In this document: one piece after another, positions 57,129-64,000 of the stretch
Numbering within the stretch: the first letter of the stretch is position 1
Layout of the letters: every line of letters begins with the position of its first letter
NCBI RefSeq assembly: GCF_001245615.1
Contig: NZ_CWKH01000001.1
Span: 1,922,001 to 1,986,000 of the forward strand
Direction of reading: 5' to 3'
DNA from: Mycolicibacterium neworleansense
GTDB taxonomy: Bacteria; Actinomycetota; Actinomycetes; Mycobacteriales; Mycobacteriaceae
Length of the DNA stretch: 64,000 nucleotides
Translations under genes and position numbers: made by a program
Notes under the pieces: generated by a model
What the model saw: the letters and a program-made list of their open reading frames with translations, nothing else
Databases searched by the model: none
What the model was told of the DNA's origin: nothing

Positions 57129-58625
57129 CCGGGGTGGGACGGCGAGCGCAGTGCTCATGATCGGCCGCGGTGGCGGCCCGTGCCGCATCAGGTCCATGAC
57201 AGCCCCGACGTCGAGATGGGCGGCGAGCAGGTCGGCCATCAGATCCAGCTGAGCGTCCCTACGGCCCCGCACGTCGATGTCGTCGGCAACCACGAACCCG
57301 CCACGACCGGCGCTGTCGGCAACTTCGGTGAGCCAGTCGCGGCGCAGACGGTCGTTGTCGAGCAGGCCGTGCCAGTGGCTGCCGTAGACCGCGCCGCGGC
57401 GCAGTCCGACCCCCTGCCAGTCGTCGGCTGCCGCACGGGTCACCTGCCCGTGATGAATCTCGTAGCCCCACAAGGGTTCTTCCCAGTGCCGCAGCGTCTT
57501 CTCGGCGGCGAACTCGATGTCTGCATCGATCAGCCCCAGCCCCTCCACCGTTTCCGAGGTCGCCGATTCGACACTGTCGTCGATCCGGCGGCACAGCATC
57601 TGGAACCCGCCGCACACGCCCAGCACGGGTCGTCCTTGCGCGGCGTGCGCGAGGACGGCGTCGGCCAGACCGCGTTGACGCAGCCAGGCCAGATCGCTCA
57701 CGGTGGCCTTGCTGCCGGGGATCACCACGAGGTCGGCGCCGGTGAGATCGGCGGCATCGGCAACCCACCGCACCGCGACACCCGGTTCGCAGGCCAGCGC
57801 CTCGATGTCGGTGGAGTTGGAGATGCGAGGCAGTCTGACGGCGGCGACGGTGAGTGTCTGCGTCCCACGGGGCGGTTGCGGCGTGCCGACCATGCCGCCC
57901 GGCCGGACCGACACCGAATCCTCGGTGTCCAGCCAGATTCCGTCGTCGAACGGGATCACCCCGTAGGTGGGACGACCGGTCAGCTCGAGCAGTTGGCGCA
58001 GTCCGGGTTCCAACAGGGCCGGGTCGCCACGGAACTTGTTGACGACGAAGCCCGCGATGAGCGCCTGATCCTCGGGGGCCAGGACGGCCACCGTGCCGTG
58101 CAGATGGGCCAGCAGGCCGCCGCGGTCGATGTCGCCCACCACAACGACCGGCAGGTCCGCGGCGCGGGCCAGCCCCATGTTGGCCAGGTCGGTCGCGCGC
58201 AGGTTGATCTCGGCCGGTGATCCTGCGCCTTCACAGATCACCACGTCGAATTCGGATCTCAGCGAGGCCAATTCGTCGGCGACCACCGCGGCGAGCCGGT
58301 CCCGGTGGGTGAAGTAGTCGCCGGCGGCCACCGTGCCGGCCACCTGGCCCCGGATCACCAACTGCGAGGTGCGGTCCCCGCCAGGTTTGAGCAGGATCGG
58401 GTTGAACCGGGTGCTGGGCGGTAGTCCGGCGGCGCGGGCCTGCATGGCCTGGGCGCGCCCGATCTCACCGCCGTCCACGGTGACGGCCGAATTGTTGGAC
58501 ATGTTCTGCGCCTTGAACGGCGCCACGGACACACCCTTACGGGCCAACAGGCGGCACAGGCCCGCCACGACCATCGACTTGCCGGCATCGGAGGTGGTGC
58601 CGGCGACCAGCAGCGCGCCGCTCAC
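57126..58625 (-). CDS. cobQ: Cobyric acid synthase
   Basis: 499 residues. The N-terminal P-loop-like [23 protein letters not shown] and [12 protein letters not shown] are characteristic of CobQ. The C-terminal GATase domain has the nucleophile Cys in [13 protein letters not shown] and the histidine in [15 protein letters not shown]. It amidates four side chains of adenosyl-cobyrinic acid a,c-diamide to cobyric acid. It lies 10 bp after mapB on the same strand, separate from the cysG–cobB–cobO cluster 24 kb away. Confidence 0.95.
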   Translation of the reverse strand: MSGALLVAGTTSDAGKSMVVAGLCRLLARKGVSVAPFKAQNMSNNSAVTVDGGEIGRAQAMQARAAGLPPSTRFNPILLKPGGDRTSQLVIRGQVAGTVAAGDYFTHRDRLAAVVADELASLRSEFDVVICEGAGSPAEINLRATDLANMGLARAADLPVVVVGDIDRGGLLAHLHGTVAVLAPEDQALIAGFVVNKFRGDPALLEPGLRQLLELTGRPTYGVIPFDDGIWLDTEDSVSVRPGGMVGTPQPPRGTQTLTVAAVRLPRISNSTDIEALACEPGVAVRWVADAADLTGADLVVIPGSKATVSDLAWLRQRGLADAVLAHAAQGRPVLGVCGGFQMLCRRIDDSVESATSETVEGLGLIDADIEFAAEKTLRHWEEPLWGYEIHHGQVTRAAADDWQGVGLRRGAVYGSHWHGLLDNDRLRRDWLTEVADSAGRGGFVVADDIDVRGRRDAQLDLMADLLAAHLDVGAVMDLMRHGPPPRPIMSTALAVPPR

Positions 58626-58635
58626 GGTGCGTGGT

Positions 58636-59493
58636 TCACGGCAATGTCAGGATGTCGGCGCCGTCCTCGGTGACCACCAGGGTGTGCTCGAACTGGGCGG
58701 TCCACTTGCGGTCCTTGGTGACCACGGTCCAGTCGTCGTCCCAGATCTCGTAGTCGAGCGACCCGAGATTGATCATCGGTTCGATGGTGAAGGTCATGCC
58801 GGGTTCCAGAACGGTCTCCACGGCGGGCTGGTCGTAGTGCAGCACCACCAGGCCGTTGTGGAACGTGGTGCCGATGCCGTGACCGGTGAAATCACGAACG
58901 ACGTTGTAGCCGAACCGGTTTGCATAGGCCTCGATGACGCGGCCGACAATCGACAACGCACGCCCGGGCTTGACCGCCTTGATGGCCCGCATGGTCGCCT
59001 CGTGAGTGCGTTCGACGAGCAGCCGGTGCTCCTCGGAGACGTCGCCGGCAAGGAAGGTGGCGTTGGTGTCGCCGTGTACGCCGTCGATGTATGCGGTGAC
59101 GTCGATGTTGACGATGTCACCGTCTTCGATCACGGTCGAGTCCGGGATGCCGTGGCAGATCACCTCGTTCAGCGAGGTGCAGCAGGACTTGGGAAAACCC
59201 TTGTAGCCCAGGGTCGATGGATAGGCGCCGTGATCGACCATGTACTCGTGGGCGATACGGTCCAGCTCGTCGGTGGTCACTCCCGGTGCCACGGCCTTGC
59301 CGGCCTCGGCCAGGGCGGCGGCAGCGATCTGGCCCGCGACGCGCATCTTCTCGATCACCTCGGGCGTCTGCACCCAGGGTTCGCTGCCCTCCTGCACGGT
59401 GGACTTCCACGCATACTCCGGCCGAGGGATCGACTTGGGAACCGGCAGGGTCGGTGAGAGCACGCCGGGGCGCAGGGCGGTACGAACTGGCAT
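58636..59493 (-). CDS. mapB: Methionine aminopeptidase, type I, with N-terminal extension
   Basis: 285 residues. An N-terminal ~40-residue extension (Pro-rich, typical of MapB) precedes the catalytic core from [27 protein letters not shown]. Metal ligands are in [24 protein letters not shown] (Asp, Asp), [11 protein letters not shown] (His) and the Glu of [10 protein letters not shown] and AQFEHTLVV. It removes initiator methionine. Predicted to be leaderless (TAAGCT, 6 nt before the ATG). Confidence 0.95.
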   Translation of the reverse strand: MPVRTALRPGVLSPTLPVPKSIPRPEYAWKSTVQEGSEPWVQTPEVIEKMRVAGQIAAAALAEAGKAVAPGVTTDELDRIAHEYMVDHGAYPSTLGYKGFPKSCCTSLNEVICHGIPDSTVIEDGDIVNIDVTAYIDGVHGDTNATFLAGDVSEEHRLLVERTHEATMRAIKAVKPGRALSIVGRVIEAYANRFGYNVVRDFTGHGIGTTFHNGLVVLHYDQPAVETVLEPGMTFTIEPMINLGSLDYEIWDDDWTVVTKDRKWTAQFEHTLVVTEDGADILTLP

Positions 59494-59499
59494 GTGGAC

Positions 59500-59505
59500 A
59501 GCTTA
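59500..59505 (-). promoter_or_regulatory. -10 element for leaderless mapB
   Basis: TAAGCT, 6 nt before the ATG at 59493 on the minus strand. Confidence 0.5.
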
Positions 59506-59660
59506 ATCGTCAGCTCACCGACAACGCCCCCAGCGCTGCACGCACCCGCTGCGGCACCGATCCGCCGTGTTGCAGCCAAGGTCAGCAGCTATCGGGAGCG
59601 GTTCGCCGTGCCCAGCGAGGTACTGCGGTGACACCGGAGGAGAGTGACCCTCTCGTCAAG

Positions 59661-59678
59661 CGGTAATGGTGTTACCGT
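59661..59678 (+). promoter_or_regulatory. Dyad overlapping the -10 of the thioesterase leader
   Basis: CGGTAA-N5-TTACCG (59661–59677) is a perfect dyad. The -10 TACCGT (59673–59678) lies in its right arm and ends 6 nt before an ATG at 59685. A regulator bound here would exclude the polymerase. The pattern resembles operators of TetR-type repressors. Confidence 0.5.
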
Positions 59679-59684
59679 ACGGGG

Positions 59685-59705
59685 ATGATTGAGGCCCGGC
59701 GATGA
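59685..59705 (+). CDS. Six-codon leaderless leader ORF (MIEARR)
   Basis: ATG at the predicted transcription start (6 nt after TACCGT), then six codons and a TGA that overlaps the ATG of the thioesterase gene in an ATGA junction. Small leaderless ORFs upstream of genes are common in mycobacteria. Its role would be to load ribosomes and couple translation. No expression evidence is available. Confidence 0.45.
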   Translation: MIEARR

Positions 59706-60082
59706 CCGACACCGTTCACGTACTGGAACTGCTGGACTACCGCGAGGTCGAGTCGACCGCGGACCGCCTGGTGCTGGAAATGGACAACCGGCCCGACCTC
59801 GCCAACGTCCGCGGCGCGCTGCAGGGCGGTCTGGTGGCCACCCTCATCGACATCGCGGCAGGCATGCTCGCCGGCAATGCCAGCGGTGTCGGCTATGACG
59901 TGACGACCGCCGACCTCAACATCCACTTCCTGGCCCCCATCATGGGGACGGCCCGCGCGGAGGCGAAGGTCGTGCGGGCCGGCAGACGCCTCATCGTGAC
60001 GTCGGTCGACGTCACCGACGTCACCCGCGGCCGGCTCGCCGCCCGCGCGACGCTGACGTTCGCCGTGCTTGAGCCGCGCTGA
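59702..60082 (+). CDS. PaaI/HotDog-fold thioesterase
   Basis: 126 residues with the hotdog pattern: LANVRGALQGGLVATLIDIAAGMLAGN (helix with the conserved HGG-like turn, here LQGG) and DLNIHFLAPIMGTARAEAKVVRAGRRLIVTSVDVTD. The usual HGG catalytic stretch is QGG, and Asp of LIDIAAG is the probable catalytic acid. Acyl-CoA thioester hydrolysis is the likely activity, with unknown acyl specificity. It is coupled to a six-codon leader ORF and convergent with the DUF1707 gene. Confidence 0.82.
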   Translation: MTDTVHVLELLDYREVESTADRLVLEMDNRPDLANVRGALQGGLVATLIDIAAGMLAGNASGVGYDVTTADLNIHFLAPIMGTARAEAKVVRAGRRLIVTSVDVTDVTRGRLAARATLTFAVLEPR

Positions 60083-60095
60083 GAATCGCGGTGGA

Positions 60096-60683
60096 TCAGG
60101 ACCGCCGCGCCATCAGCTTCCAGTTCCGGCGCGGCCCACGGATATCCACCGAACCGCAAACCACTTTCCCGGTGAGGATGATGTGCGGGGTGCCCTCGGC
60201 CGGCGCATCGCGGCGGTGGTCGTCGGCGCTTCCCACGATCACCTCGACGTCATCGATCGACGCACTGGCCCCGTCGGGCAGCCGGATCTCCAACGACCCG
60301 AATTTCATATCCAGCTCGATGACCACCATCGGCCCGGCGAACCGGGCCCGGGTCAGATCCAGCTCGACCGAACCCATCCGGCGCACCAATGCCAGCCGGG
60401 TCGGAACGGTCCATTCACCCTGGCGTTTCAGCGAGCCGAGCACACCGCGCAACTCGACCCGGTCGGTGGCGGTGGTGACGATCGCCCCCGGTCCGGGTAG
60501 GTCCCCCACCAATGCGTCGAGGTCCGAATGCAGCCGGGCGTGCGACACCAGAGCCGACCGTTCCTCGAACTCGGCGATGTCGATGAGGCCGAGGGCGACG
60601 GCATTGTGCAGCCGCCGCAACGTGCCGTTGCGATCGGCATCGGAGACCCGCAGATCCACCGATTGTTCATTGGTGCCAGTCAT
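60096..60683 (-). CDS. DUF1707 / LiaF-like cell-wall-active domain protein
   Basis: 195 residues. The N-terminal DUF1707 (SHOCT-like) helix-turn-helix (LRVSDADRNGTLRRLHNAVALGLIDIAEFEERSALVSHARLHSDLDALVGDLP) and a C-terminal beta-rich DUF2154-type domain (GSVELDLTRARFAGPMVVIELDMKFGSLEIRLPDG). Such proteins occur widely in actinobacteria, often in envelope-stress contexts. No membrane segment is present. Function is unknown. Confidence 0.8.
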   Translation of the reverse strand: MTGTNEQSVDLRVSDADRNGTLRRLHNAVALGLIDIAEFEERSALVSHARLHSDLDALVGDLPGPGAIVTTATDRVELRGVLGSLKRQGEWTVPTRLALVRRMGSVELDLTRARFAGPMVVIELDMKFGSLEIRLPDGASASIDDVEVIVGSADDHRRDAPAEGTPHIILTGKVVCGSVDIRGPRRNWKLMARRS

Positions 60684-60745
60684 GACGTTCCCACGTTACC
60701 GCCAGCCGCCGATGCGGGGCGGGCGCGCCGGCCCGAACAGGTGAC

Positions 60746-62569
60746 TCAGGCCAGGTAGGCCGGGGGCATACCGTCGAACATGGTCTTGCACATCCGCACC
60801 GCGTACTCCGAACTGCCGCCACCGACGATGAGCGCCGCAAACGCCATGTCCCCGCGGTAGCCGGCGAACCAGGAATGCGAACCGCCCATGAACTCGGCCT
60901 CACCGGTCTTCCCGCGCACGTCACCGAGCCCGTTGAGATCCTTGGCTGTGCCGTTGGTCACCACCAGCCGCATCATCGGCCGCAGCCCGTCGACCATCTT
61001 CGGGCTGATCGGAGCACCCGCACGGTCCACCATGGTCTGGCGTCCCTCGATGAGCTGCGGCACCGGCGTCTTGCCGGCTGCCACCGTCGCGGCCGCCAAT
61101 GCCATGCCGAACGGGCTGACCAGTACCTTGCCCTGGCCGAAGCCGTCCTCGGTGCGCTCGGCCAGATCCACCGTCGGGGGCACTGATCCGGTGAGCGTGG
61201 AGATCCCGTCCACCTGGTAGTCGGTGCCGATGCCGTACCGCGCGGCAGCCTGGGTGAGACCGCGCGGCGGCATCCGGCTGGCGAGTTCGCCGAAAGTGGT
61301 GTTGCACGAATTGGCGAACGCCCGTGACAGCGGCACCGTGCCCAGATCGAAGGCGTCGTAGTTGGTGACGGTTCGGTGCCCGATGTCGAGCGTGCCGGGG
61401 CAGCCCAAAAGCGTGTTGGGCGTTGCCATGTCGCGCTCGATGGCCGCGCCCGCGGTGACCATCTTGAAGGTCGACCCCGGCGGGAACTGGCCCATGGTGG
61501 CCAGCGGCCCGATCGCGTCGGCGGCCGCGTTCTGCGCGACGGCCAGGATCTCACCGGTGGACGGCTTGATCGCCACGATCATCGCCTGCTTGCCGGTGGT
61601 GTTGACGGCGTTCTGCGCGGCGTCCTGCACGGCGCGGTCCAGACTGATGGTGATCGACGGTGCCGGATCGCCCGCAACTTCGTTGAGGACGTCGACGTCG
61701 ACACCGTTCTGGTTGACCGTGACCACCCGCCAGCCCGGCTGACCGTTGAGTTGGTCGGCCACCGATTTCTTGACCTCGTTGACGATCACCGGGGCGAAAG
61801 ATGGGTCGGTGGGCAACATTTCAGGCTGTGGGGTGACCACGACCCCGGGCAGCCGGCCGATGGCCGGGGCGATCCGGTCGTTGTCGGCTTGCTTGAGCGT
61901 GATCAAGCTCATCGGCTGCGCCGAGGCGCTGGCCTGTTCGGCAAGTCGCTGCGGGTCGCCGAGGGCGGGATCGAAGCCCCGCATCGCATCTGCCACCGCC
62001 CGGGCCGTCGGCATGAGTGCGGCGCCGGCCGCCCTGGCATCCAGCCCGTAGTGATAGATGTAGCCGGGCACCAGTACGTCGGTACCCCCACGCTCGTTGA
62101 CCGAGGCGCGTCGCGGTGCGTCGGCCCGCAACGCAAAGGTCTGGTGCTCGCCCAGTTTCGGGTGCAGCCCGGTCGCGCTCCAGCGCACCTGCCAACGGCC
62201 CTCGTCACGGATCATGTTGAGCTGCCCGTCGTAGGTCCAGGTGCGGTCCTTGGGCAGGTACCAGGTATAGCGGTAGGCCACGCTGCCGGTGTCCTGGGCG
62301 TACTTGGAACCCAGGATCTGCGCGTCGAGCCGGGTCGCCTGCAAGCCGTTCCACGCTTCGCTCAGCGCGGTCTTGGCGTCCTCGGGCCGGTCGGCCAGCG
62401 CCGCGGCGGCCGCGGTGTCACCAGTGGCCAGTGCCGCAAAGAACTGCTCGGCGGCGGGCTCGGGCCCGTCGGGCCGCGGGGTGCAGGCGCTCAGCGCCAT
62501 TGCCCCCAAGACCACGACGACTGCGAACAGGCCTGTGGTCCTTGTGACTGATGATGTTTGAGTTGCCAT
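60746..62569 (-). CDS. Class B penicillin-binding lipoprotein (Rv2864c-like)
   Basis: 607 residues. A lipoprotein signal with lipobox LSAC (Cys about 29), an NTF2-like MecA-N domain (about 36–160), a PBP dimer domain, and a transpeptidase domain with SxxK in GSTFKMVTAG, SxN as SCN in ANSCNTTFGELASRM and KTG in RGKTGEAEFMGG. All catalytic residues are intact. It would cross-link peptidoglycan in the periplasm and is a target of beta-lactams; Rv2864c is its counterpart. A TAACAT lies 8 nt before the ATG. Confidence 0.94.
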   Translation of the reverse strand: MATQTSSVTRTTGLFAVVVVLGAMALSACTPRPDGPEPAAEQFFAALATGDTAAAAALADRPEDAKTALSEAWNGLQATRLDAQILGSKYAQDTGSVAYRYTWYLPKDRTWTYDGQLNMIRDEGRWQVRWSATGLHPKLGEHQTFALRADAPRRASVNERGGTDVLVPGYIYHYGLDARAAGAALMPTARAVADAMRGFDPALGDPQRLAEQASASAQPMSLITLKQADNDRIAPAIGRLPGVVVTPQPEMLPTDPSFAPVIVNEVKKSVADQLNGQPGWRVVTVNQNGVDVDVLNEVAGDPAPSITISLDRAVQDAAQNAVNTTGKQAMIVAIKPSTGEILAVAQNAAADAIGPLATMGQFPPGSTFKMVTAGAAIERDMATPNTLLGCPGTLDIGHRTVTNYDAFDLGTVPLSRAFANSCNTTFGELASRMPPRGLTQAAARYGIGTDYQVDGISTLTGSVPPTVDLAERTEDGFGQGKVLVSPFGMALAAATVAAGKTPVPQLIEGRQTMVDRAGAPISPKMVDGLRPMMRLVVTNGTAKDLNGLGDVRGKTGEAEFMGGSHSWFAGYRGDMAFAALIVGGGSSEYAVRMCKTMFDGMPPAYLA

Positions 62570-62739
62570 TGAGGCTGATGTTAGAAACGTGGAGGTCGGT
62601 TTCGTCGGAGGCGCACCGATACCGAACCGAGACAGTGACGAGATCTCGAGCGGTCATCATCCACCGGCACCGAAAGCAGCGGCAGTCCCGGGTCCCAGCC
62701 ACGCCGCAAACCCGGTCGTAGCAGGGTGATTCAGGGAAC

Positions 62740-63594
62740 TCAGTCGAGCAACACCGTGGCGAACGTACCAACCTGTTCGAATCCGATGCGGGCGTAGGTC
62801 GCCCGCGCCACGGTGTTGTAGCTGTTGACGTACAGGCTCGCGATGCGGCCCGAGCCCACCACGGCCGCCGCCAGCGCGGCGGTGCCAGTAGTGCCCAGCC
62901 CGTGGCCACGCCACTCGGGATGCACCCATACGCCCTGGATCTGGCCGACTGACGGCGACTGCGACCCGACCTCGGCCTTGAACACCACCTCGCCGCGTTC
63001 GAAGCGGGCCCAGGCCCGCCCGGCGGCGATCAGGCTGGCGATGCGGCGACGGTAGCCGCGGCCGCCGTCGCCGAGTCGTGGGTCGACACCGACCTCGCCG
63101 ATGAACATGTCGACTGCGGCGACCAGGTAGGCGTCGAGTTCCTCCATACGCACCGGGCGGACCGCCGGGTCGATCACGCACTGCGGCATCGAGTTCAGTG
63201 CCATCAGCGGCTGCTGCTCGCGGACATCGCGGGCGGTGCCCCACGCCGATTCCAGCCGCCCCCACATCGGCAGCACCAGTTCGGCCCGGCCGACCAAGGA
63301 GGAGCACCGACGCGCGGTGCTCATCGCCTTGTCCGAGAACGCCTTGAGATCCTCGGCGTCCCCACGCAACGGGATCAGGTTGGGCCCGGCGTAACACAGA
63401 GACTCGGCGACGCCGCGCCTGGTCCACAGCTCGCCGCCGATCGCTCCGTGTTCGACGCCGAACTCGGCGACACGGGCGGCCACCATGCACGACCCCACCG
63501 GGTCCTCGTCGAACACCTGCAGGCACGGAGTGGCGTCACGCACCACGGAAACTCGCCGCTCGTCAACGAGGCGGAACAGTGGCGGAGCCGACAT
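62740..63594 (-). CDS. GNAT-family acetyltransferase with DUF4081 domain (Rv2867c-like)
   Basis: 284 residues from ATG 63594. The N-terminal ~130 residues (FRLVDERRVSVVRDATPCLQVF, LCYAGPNLIPLRGD) form the DUF4081 domain. The C-terminal GNAT domain has VGSQSPSVGQIQGVWVHPEWRGHGLGTTGTAAL (acetyl-CoA site) and ASLYVNSYNTVARATYARIGFEQVG. It is 55 bp upstream of ispG in the same orientation as in M. tuberculosis. The acceptor substrate is unknown. An ATG at 63639 would add 15 residues and is less likely. Confidence 0.88.
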   Translation of the reverse strand: MSAPPLFRLVDERRVSVVRDATPCLQVFDEDPVGSCMVAARVAEFGVEHGAIGGELWTRRGVAESLCYAGPNLIPLRGDAEDLKAFSDKAMSTARRCSSLVGRAELVLPMWGRLESAWGTARDVREQQPLMALNSMPQCVIDPAVRPVRMEELDAYLVAAVDMFIGEVGVDPRLGDGGRGYRRRIASLIAAGRAWARFERGEVVFKAEVGSQSPSVGQIQGVWVHPEWRGHGLGTTGTAALAAAVVGSGRIASLYVNSYNTVARATYARIGFEQVGTFATVLLD

Positions 63595-63649
63595 GGACGG
63601 TTCTCTCTGTTGAAGCCGAGGTGGGGTGACCCCGCTCACAGGGTCGCTA

Positions 63650-64000
63650 TCAGCTTACGGTCACCACAGGCGAACCGGTGGCATCATCTGAACCCGCCGC
63701 TTCGGCCAGGCGCATCGCCTCTTCGATCAGCGTCTCGACGATCTGCGCCTCGGGGACGGTCTTGATGACCTCACCCTTGACGAAGATCTGGCCCTTGCCG
63801 TTACCGGAGGCAACCCCGAGATCGGCCTCGCGGGCCTCGCCCGGACCGTTGACCACACAGCCCATCACCGCGACCCGCAGCGGGACATCGAGCCCGTCCA
63901 GGCCCGCGCTCACCGCGTTGGCCAGCGTGTACACGTCAACCTGGGCCCGCCCGCACGACGGGCATGACACGATCTCCAGGCCGCGGGGCCGCAGGTTCAG
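63650..64000 (-). CDS. ispG: 4-hydroxy-3-methylbut-2-en-1-yl diphosphate synthase, C-terminal part (cut by window edge)
   Basis: The last 116 residues of IspG/GcpE. The [4Fe-4S]-binding cysteines are seen in [15 protein letters not shown] and [11 protein letters not shown], together with [28 protein letters not shown]. The enzyme converts MEcPP to HMBPP in the MEP isoprenoid pathway and needs an iron–sulfur cluster. The 5' part lies beyond position 64000. It is directly upstream of the GNAT gene. Confidence 0.96.
   Translation of the reverse strand: MNLRPRGLEIVSCPSCGRAQVDVYTLANAVSAGLDGLDVPLRVAVMGCVVNGPGEAREADLGVASGNGKGQIFVKGEVIKTVPEAQIVETLIEEAMRLAEAAGSDDATGSPVVTVS

Overview
The window is about 64 kb of high-GC DNA with almost continuous, tightly packed genes. 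Gene content and order are mycobacterial. Examples are gpsI–lppU–rpsO–ribF–sirR, truB–pptT, dinF–cnpB–rbfA–infB–ylxR–nusA–rimP, proS–efpA–cysG–cobB–cobO–Mg-chelatase–mqo–mtr–nicT, glnA4 and mapB–PBP–gcpE. The order follows the Mycobacterium tuberculosis block Rv2782c–Rv2868c, but several intervals are rearranged, lost or gained, and there is an N-acetylglutaminylglutamine (osmolyte) pair not expected in M. tuberculosis. Mycothione reductase and a PptT-type phosphopantetheinyl transferase also point to Mycobacteriaceae. A rapid-growing Mycolicibacterium is the best guess; I cannot name a species.

Layout. 1–5.2 kb: RNA decay, translation and flavin genes (pepR, gpsI, lppU, rpsO, ribF). 5.2–8.4 kb: a MntR/SirR metalloregulator and an SsuD/SfnB-like sulfur-scavenging pair. 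8.4–16.2 kb: truB, pptT, a phosphoesterase, Rv2799/Rv2800-like genes, DUF1802, DUF2277, an enoyl-CoA hydratase, and a divergent MerR regulator/methyltransferase pair. 16.2–17.4 kb: an intact IS481-family element inserted at the stop codon of dinF. 17.4–24.6 kb: the dinF-to-rimP translation/transcription operon, in which infB has a broken frame. 24.8–26.6 kb: a Tat lipoprotein, a ferritin-like protein and a tandem-ABM protein. 26.6–41.6 kb: proS, a PCD/VOC fusion, efpA, siroheme/cobalamin genes, mqo, mycothione reductase and a Ni/Co transporter. 41.7–48.8 kb: an ArsR sensor and a glnA4-led gamma-glutamylation (Puu-like) operon whose aldehyde dehydrogenase is frameshifted, with a divergent permease. 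48.8–55.8 kb: a SWIM/SNF2 helicase and the osmolyte pair. 55.8–64 kb: a pseudo-hydrolase, a lipoprotein, cobQ, mapB, a thioesterase, a DUF1707 protein, a penicillin-binding lipoprotein, a GNAT protein and the 3' end of ispG.

A recurrent feature is a TANNNT -10 hexamer ending exactly 6 (sometimes 7) nt before an ATG or GTG. This predicts leaderless transcripts for many genes here, and several of these promoters overlap short dyads that look like operators. The most unusual local structures are these: an IS481-family insertion that duplicated one stop codon so that it ends both dinF and the transposase; a hairpin that buries the transposase ribosome-binding site; a 12-bp GC hairpin inside the first codons of lppU; a six-codon leaderless leader ORF coupled to a thioesterase; and a ~36-bp intergenic repeat present twice. 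The two frameshifts (infB, aldC) both lie in GC-rich repetitive DNA and may be sequencing or assembly errors.
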